Of a DNA stretch of 7,242 nucleotides, positions 5,019 to 7,242 are shown one piece after another. The stretch is from Deltaproteobacteria bacterium (GTDB lineage: Bacteria > Desulfobacterota > Binatia > UBA9968). How positions within the stretch are numbered: the stretch's first letter is position 1; each line of letters starts with the position of its first letter. Below the pieces are notes generated by a model, which saw only the letters and a list, made by a program, of their open reading frames with translations, did not search any database and was not told where the DNA came from. The position numbers and the translations under genes are program-made. The stretch lies in the NCBI GenBank assembly GCA_005878685.1, contig VBLN01000228.1, positions 1-7,242 of the forward strand, written 5' to 3'.

Positions 5019-6645
5019 CTAAAAGAAGCGATCGTAGCATGCCCGAATGCGCTCGCGCTTAAGTTCGAAATCTCGGAGCAACCGGTCGCCTGCAGTTCTC
5101 TTACCGTGGTTTTTGTATCCCAAGGATTGGGCCGCGCCGTGGAGTTTTTCACCCTCTCGCTCCAGGATATCGATCGATTGATCGCGCTCCAGCCGCAGAC
5201 GGTGGTCGAGCCGGCGAAGAAAGAGATAGCCCTCTGAGAGCAGGCGGTATTCGCGTTCCTTTAGAATCTTTAGCTCCCTAAGCGCATTGAGCGCCGCCAG
5301 AGTTCCCCTTTGCCGTAACCGAGGGTGAAGGTGTCCGTAAGAGAGCTGGAGCATTTGAGCCAGGAATTCGATATCGACCATTCCTCCCCGACCTTTCTTC
5401 AAGTTGAACTGTGAATGATCTTCCTCTGCCAGCTCCTTCTCCATTCGCATGCGCAGATGGTGGATCTCGGCGATTCCTTCTCGCGTGAGACCCTTGCCGT
5501 AGGCAAAACCCTCGGCGACCTCTTCAGCTTTCGCTCCCAGGTCTCGGTCACCAGCGACACGGCGTGCCTTGATGAGAGCCTGTCTCTCCCATAGTAGAGA
5601 ACTGGTCTGATGGTAGTGATGGAAGGCTTCCAACGAGGAGACTAAAGGGCCTGCCCTTCCTGACGGGCGCAGGCGCATGTCGATCCTATAAGCGAATCCT
5701 TCCGCAGTGGGAGCGGAAAGAAAGGTGATGAGCTTCTGTCCTCCTCCCTCGCTTCGACCCTCTTCAGGGGCATCGTAGATAAAAATGAGATCCAAGTCGG
5801 AGTTATAATCGATTTCGCGCCCGCCTAGCTTCCCCATGCCCAAAACCGCGAATCTACCTCCCGGAACTTGACCGAAGGTCGTTTGCATTTCTCTCGCTGC
5901 GAGAATGAGCGCTCCTTCAAGGCAGGTTTCCGCCAAATCCGAGAGTTGGATGATCACCTCTTCGAGCCTTAAGGCCCCGCCTAGATCGTGGAGGCCGATG
6001 CGAAGAAACTCATCCGCCCTATAGCGACGTATGGCATCCAGCTGGACCTCGAGATCGCCGATCTCACCCAAGGCGGCCAGTAGTTCTTGGATCATCTTCT
6101 CTCTTGTCTTGCGCTGTTGGGTGAGATCCACGCGGATCAGGCTATCAATGAGTTCCGGACGCCTGAGAAAGAGATCAGTCAGGAACTGGCTGTTGGCAAA
6201 GAGGGTGATCATGAGGCGCATGGTTTTTGGATTCTCCGCCAGCAGCGAGAGAAAGCCGGTGCGCGCTCCGACGCGATGGCTGAACTCGGCGAGGTTGGAG
6301 AGCGACCTTTCCGGAGAAGCAGACTTCGTGATCTCGGTGATCAACGCCGGGCCGAGGAGACGCATCACCTGATGCCTCCTTGCGCTAGGCGGAGAATAGG
6401 GGGCTCCGTCACGTATGGCGAGGAGGCTCTCATAAGCTCTTTGCGGGTCCGTAAAACCAAGCTTGGAGAGGTCGCGCAGAATCAGCTCTTCCTGATCGAG
6501 ATCTTTCCAAAGTTCTCCTGGTCCTGAAGTCTCCGCTGTCTGGATCTCTTTTTGCGCCCCGTAGAAGAGCCTGTCGAAAGCCTGGCGCACGGCTCTGGTA
6601 TGTTTTCCAAAGTCGCGCAAGAAAAGTCGCTGCTCGTTCTCTCCT
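5019..6645 (-). pseudogene. glnE: GlnE C-terminal part: adenylyltransferase domain, separated by a frameshift
   Basis: GlnE covalently switches glutamine synthetase by adding or removing AMP on a Tyr, under PII (GlnB) control. This part holds the end of the first half, the linker and the second nucleotidyltransferase half. Counting from the TTG at 6620: GMGKLGG at 261-267, the metal-binding SDLDL at 274-278 (Asp275, Asp277), RLRPSGRAGPL at 316-326, WERQALIKAR at 344-353 and KKGRGGMVDIEF at 408-419, ending RFF and TAG. All the key residues of the adenylylating site are visible. The TTG is not a true start: the same frame runs on upstream as NEQRLFLRDFG, and the protein continues in another frame from the N-terminal part. 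A missing A around 6636-6645 (minus strand GAGAGAACGAG; GAGAGAAACGAG would restore the frame) is the simplest explanation. Unless this is a base error, no full-length GlnE is made. Confidence 0.85.
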
Positions 6646-7242
6646 GTTCGTCCTCGTTTGGGATCGAGTGAGCCTGCGCCTCCTGGACCATCTGGATCTT
6701 GTGCTCCACATCGCGCAGAAAGCGATAAGCCTGGTTCAATCTTTCCTTTTCTTGGGGCGGGATGAAGTTGTAATGGGCTAACAGCTCCAAGCCGCGCAGC
6801 GTATTGCGATCACGGATCCGGGACTCATATCCTCCGTTGACAAGCTGCAATGCCTGAGTGAAAAACTCGATCTCTCTGATGCCGCCGCGGCCGAGTTTGA
6901 GATTTCTCACCTGCTCGCTTGGGGTCAGGAGTTCCTGCTCGATTCGCATCTTCATATGTCGCAACTCTTCGACCGTCGTGAAGTCCAAGTAGCGACGATA
7001 GATAAAAGGTTCTAGCCCGCGGAGCAACCTACCTCCTAACTCTCGGTCGCCGGCGACGGGTCTCGCCTTGATCAGCGCGGATCTTTCCCAGCACTGTCCC
7101 CAGGATTCGTAATAGAGCAGAGCGGAGTTTAGGGATTGCACCAAGGGGCCGTTGCGCCCAAGGGGCCGAAGTCGAAGATCGGTGCGAAAAACAAAACCCT
7201 CCTCGGTGACCTCTCCCATGGCGCGGGTGATTCTCTCTGCCA
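6482..7242 (-). CDS. glnE: GlnE N-terminal half: adenylyl-removing domain (partial, frameshifted at its 3' end)
   Basis: The open frame enters from the right edge (AERITRAMGEVTEEGFVFRT); the ATG at 7219 is internal, not a start. It carries the later motifs of the first nucleotidyltransferase half: RLRPLGRNGPL, WERSALIKARPVAGD and KLGRGGIREIEFF, which mirror those of the second half. The family's first-half GxGKLGG/SDIDL motif must lie beyond the window. In E. coli GlnE this half removes AMP from glutamine synthetase. GlnE-like sequence ends at about AHSIPNEDEQER (near 6640). The remaining 50 or so codons to the stop at 6482 are read out of frame from the C-terminal part and are meaningless (Ser/Arg-rich). 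The gene should be read as one with the segment at 5019-6645. Confidence 0.85.
   Translation of the reverse strand, partial: AERITRAMGEVTEEGFVFRTDLRLRPLGRNGPLVQSLNSALLYYESWGQCWERSALIKARPVAGDRELGGRLLRGLEPFIYRRYLDFTTVEELRHMKMRIEQELLTPSEQVRNLKLGRGGIREIEFFTQALQLVNGGYESRIRDRNTLRGLELLAHYNFIPPQEKERLNQAYRFLRDVEHKIQMVQEAQAHSIPNEDEQERTSSDFSCATLENIPEPCARLSTGSSTGRKKRSRQRRLQDQENFGKISIRKS

Noticed and set aside
4856..5152. 98-codon minus-strand frame
   Set aside because: It overlaps the end of glnE and the start of the right gene copy in a third frame; both of those have clear family or signal-peptide evidence.

Overview
The window looks like chromosomal DNA of an uncultured Gram-negative bacterium of moderate GC content. 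It carries a lipid A gene (lpxA), yacG, the glutamine synthetase regulator glnE, a c-type haem protein and exported proteins. A decarboxylase/NMT1-like binding-fold gene together with a small exported glycine-rich protein reminds me of metagenomic lineages such as NC10, Rokubacteria, Tectomicrobia or Desulfobacterota-like groups, but I cannot settle the phylum from this sequence.

Layout. (1) 1-260: the C-terminal end of an unrecognised protein running in from the left. (2) 261-528: a probable structured RNA leader, a 34-residue membrane microprotein (407-511) with a strong Shine-Dalgarno, and a hairpin over its stop. (3) 629-2416, minus strand: a secreted alpha/beta-hydrolase (esterase type). 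One TAG and 24 nt later, in the same frame, follows a haem-c module that has no signal peptide and no ribosome site of its own. The two read like one exported fusion protein interrupted by an amber codon. (4) 2417-2630: a divergent promoter region. (5) 2631-4259, plus strand: a tight operon of a 4,5-dihydroxyphthalate-decarboxylase-like gene, yacG and lpxA. LpxA breaks off after residue 148. (6) 4248-4956: two convergent copies of one small exported-protein gene, which form a perfect 200-bp inverted repeat around a 95-nt spacer. The left copy lacks its 5' end and is joined to lpxA at a 12-bp near-identical stretch. The right copy has its signal peptide but carries a one-base frameshift exactly where the perfect repeat begins. 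(7) 5019-7242, minus strand: glnE, running off the right edge and split by a one-base frameshift near 6636-6645.

How the genes fit together: the plus-strand operon links a small-molecule enzyme or binding protein to gyrase-inhibitor and lipid A genes, and the minus-strand block at the right belongs to nitrogen regulation. I see no mobile-element, defence or CRISPR genes. The striking feature is the number of breaks: an amber codon, two single-base frameshifts, a truncated normally essential gene and a perfect inverted repeat, all within 7 kb. These may be true gene decay and rearrangement, or errors and chimeras of metagenome or single-cell assembly. Read mapping across 1091-1093, 4248-4259, 4332-4826 and 6636-6645 would decide.
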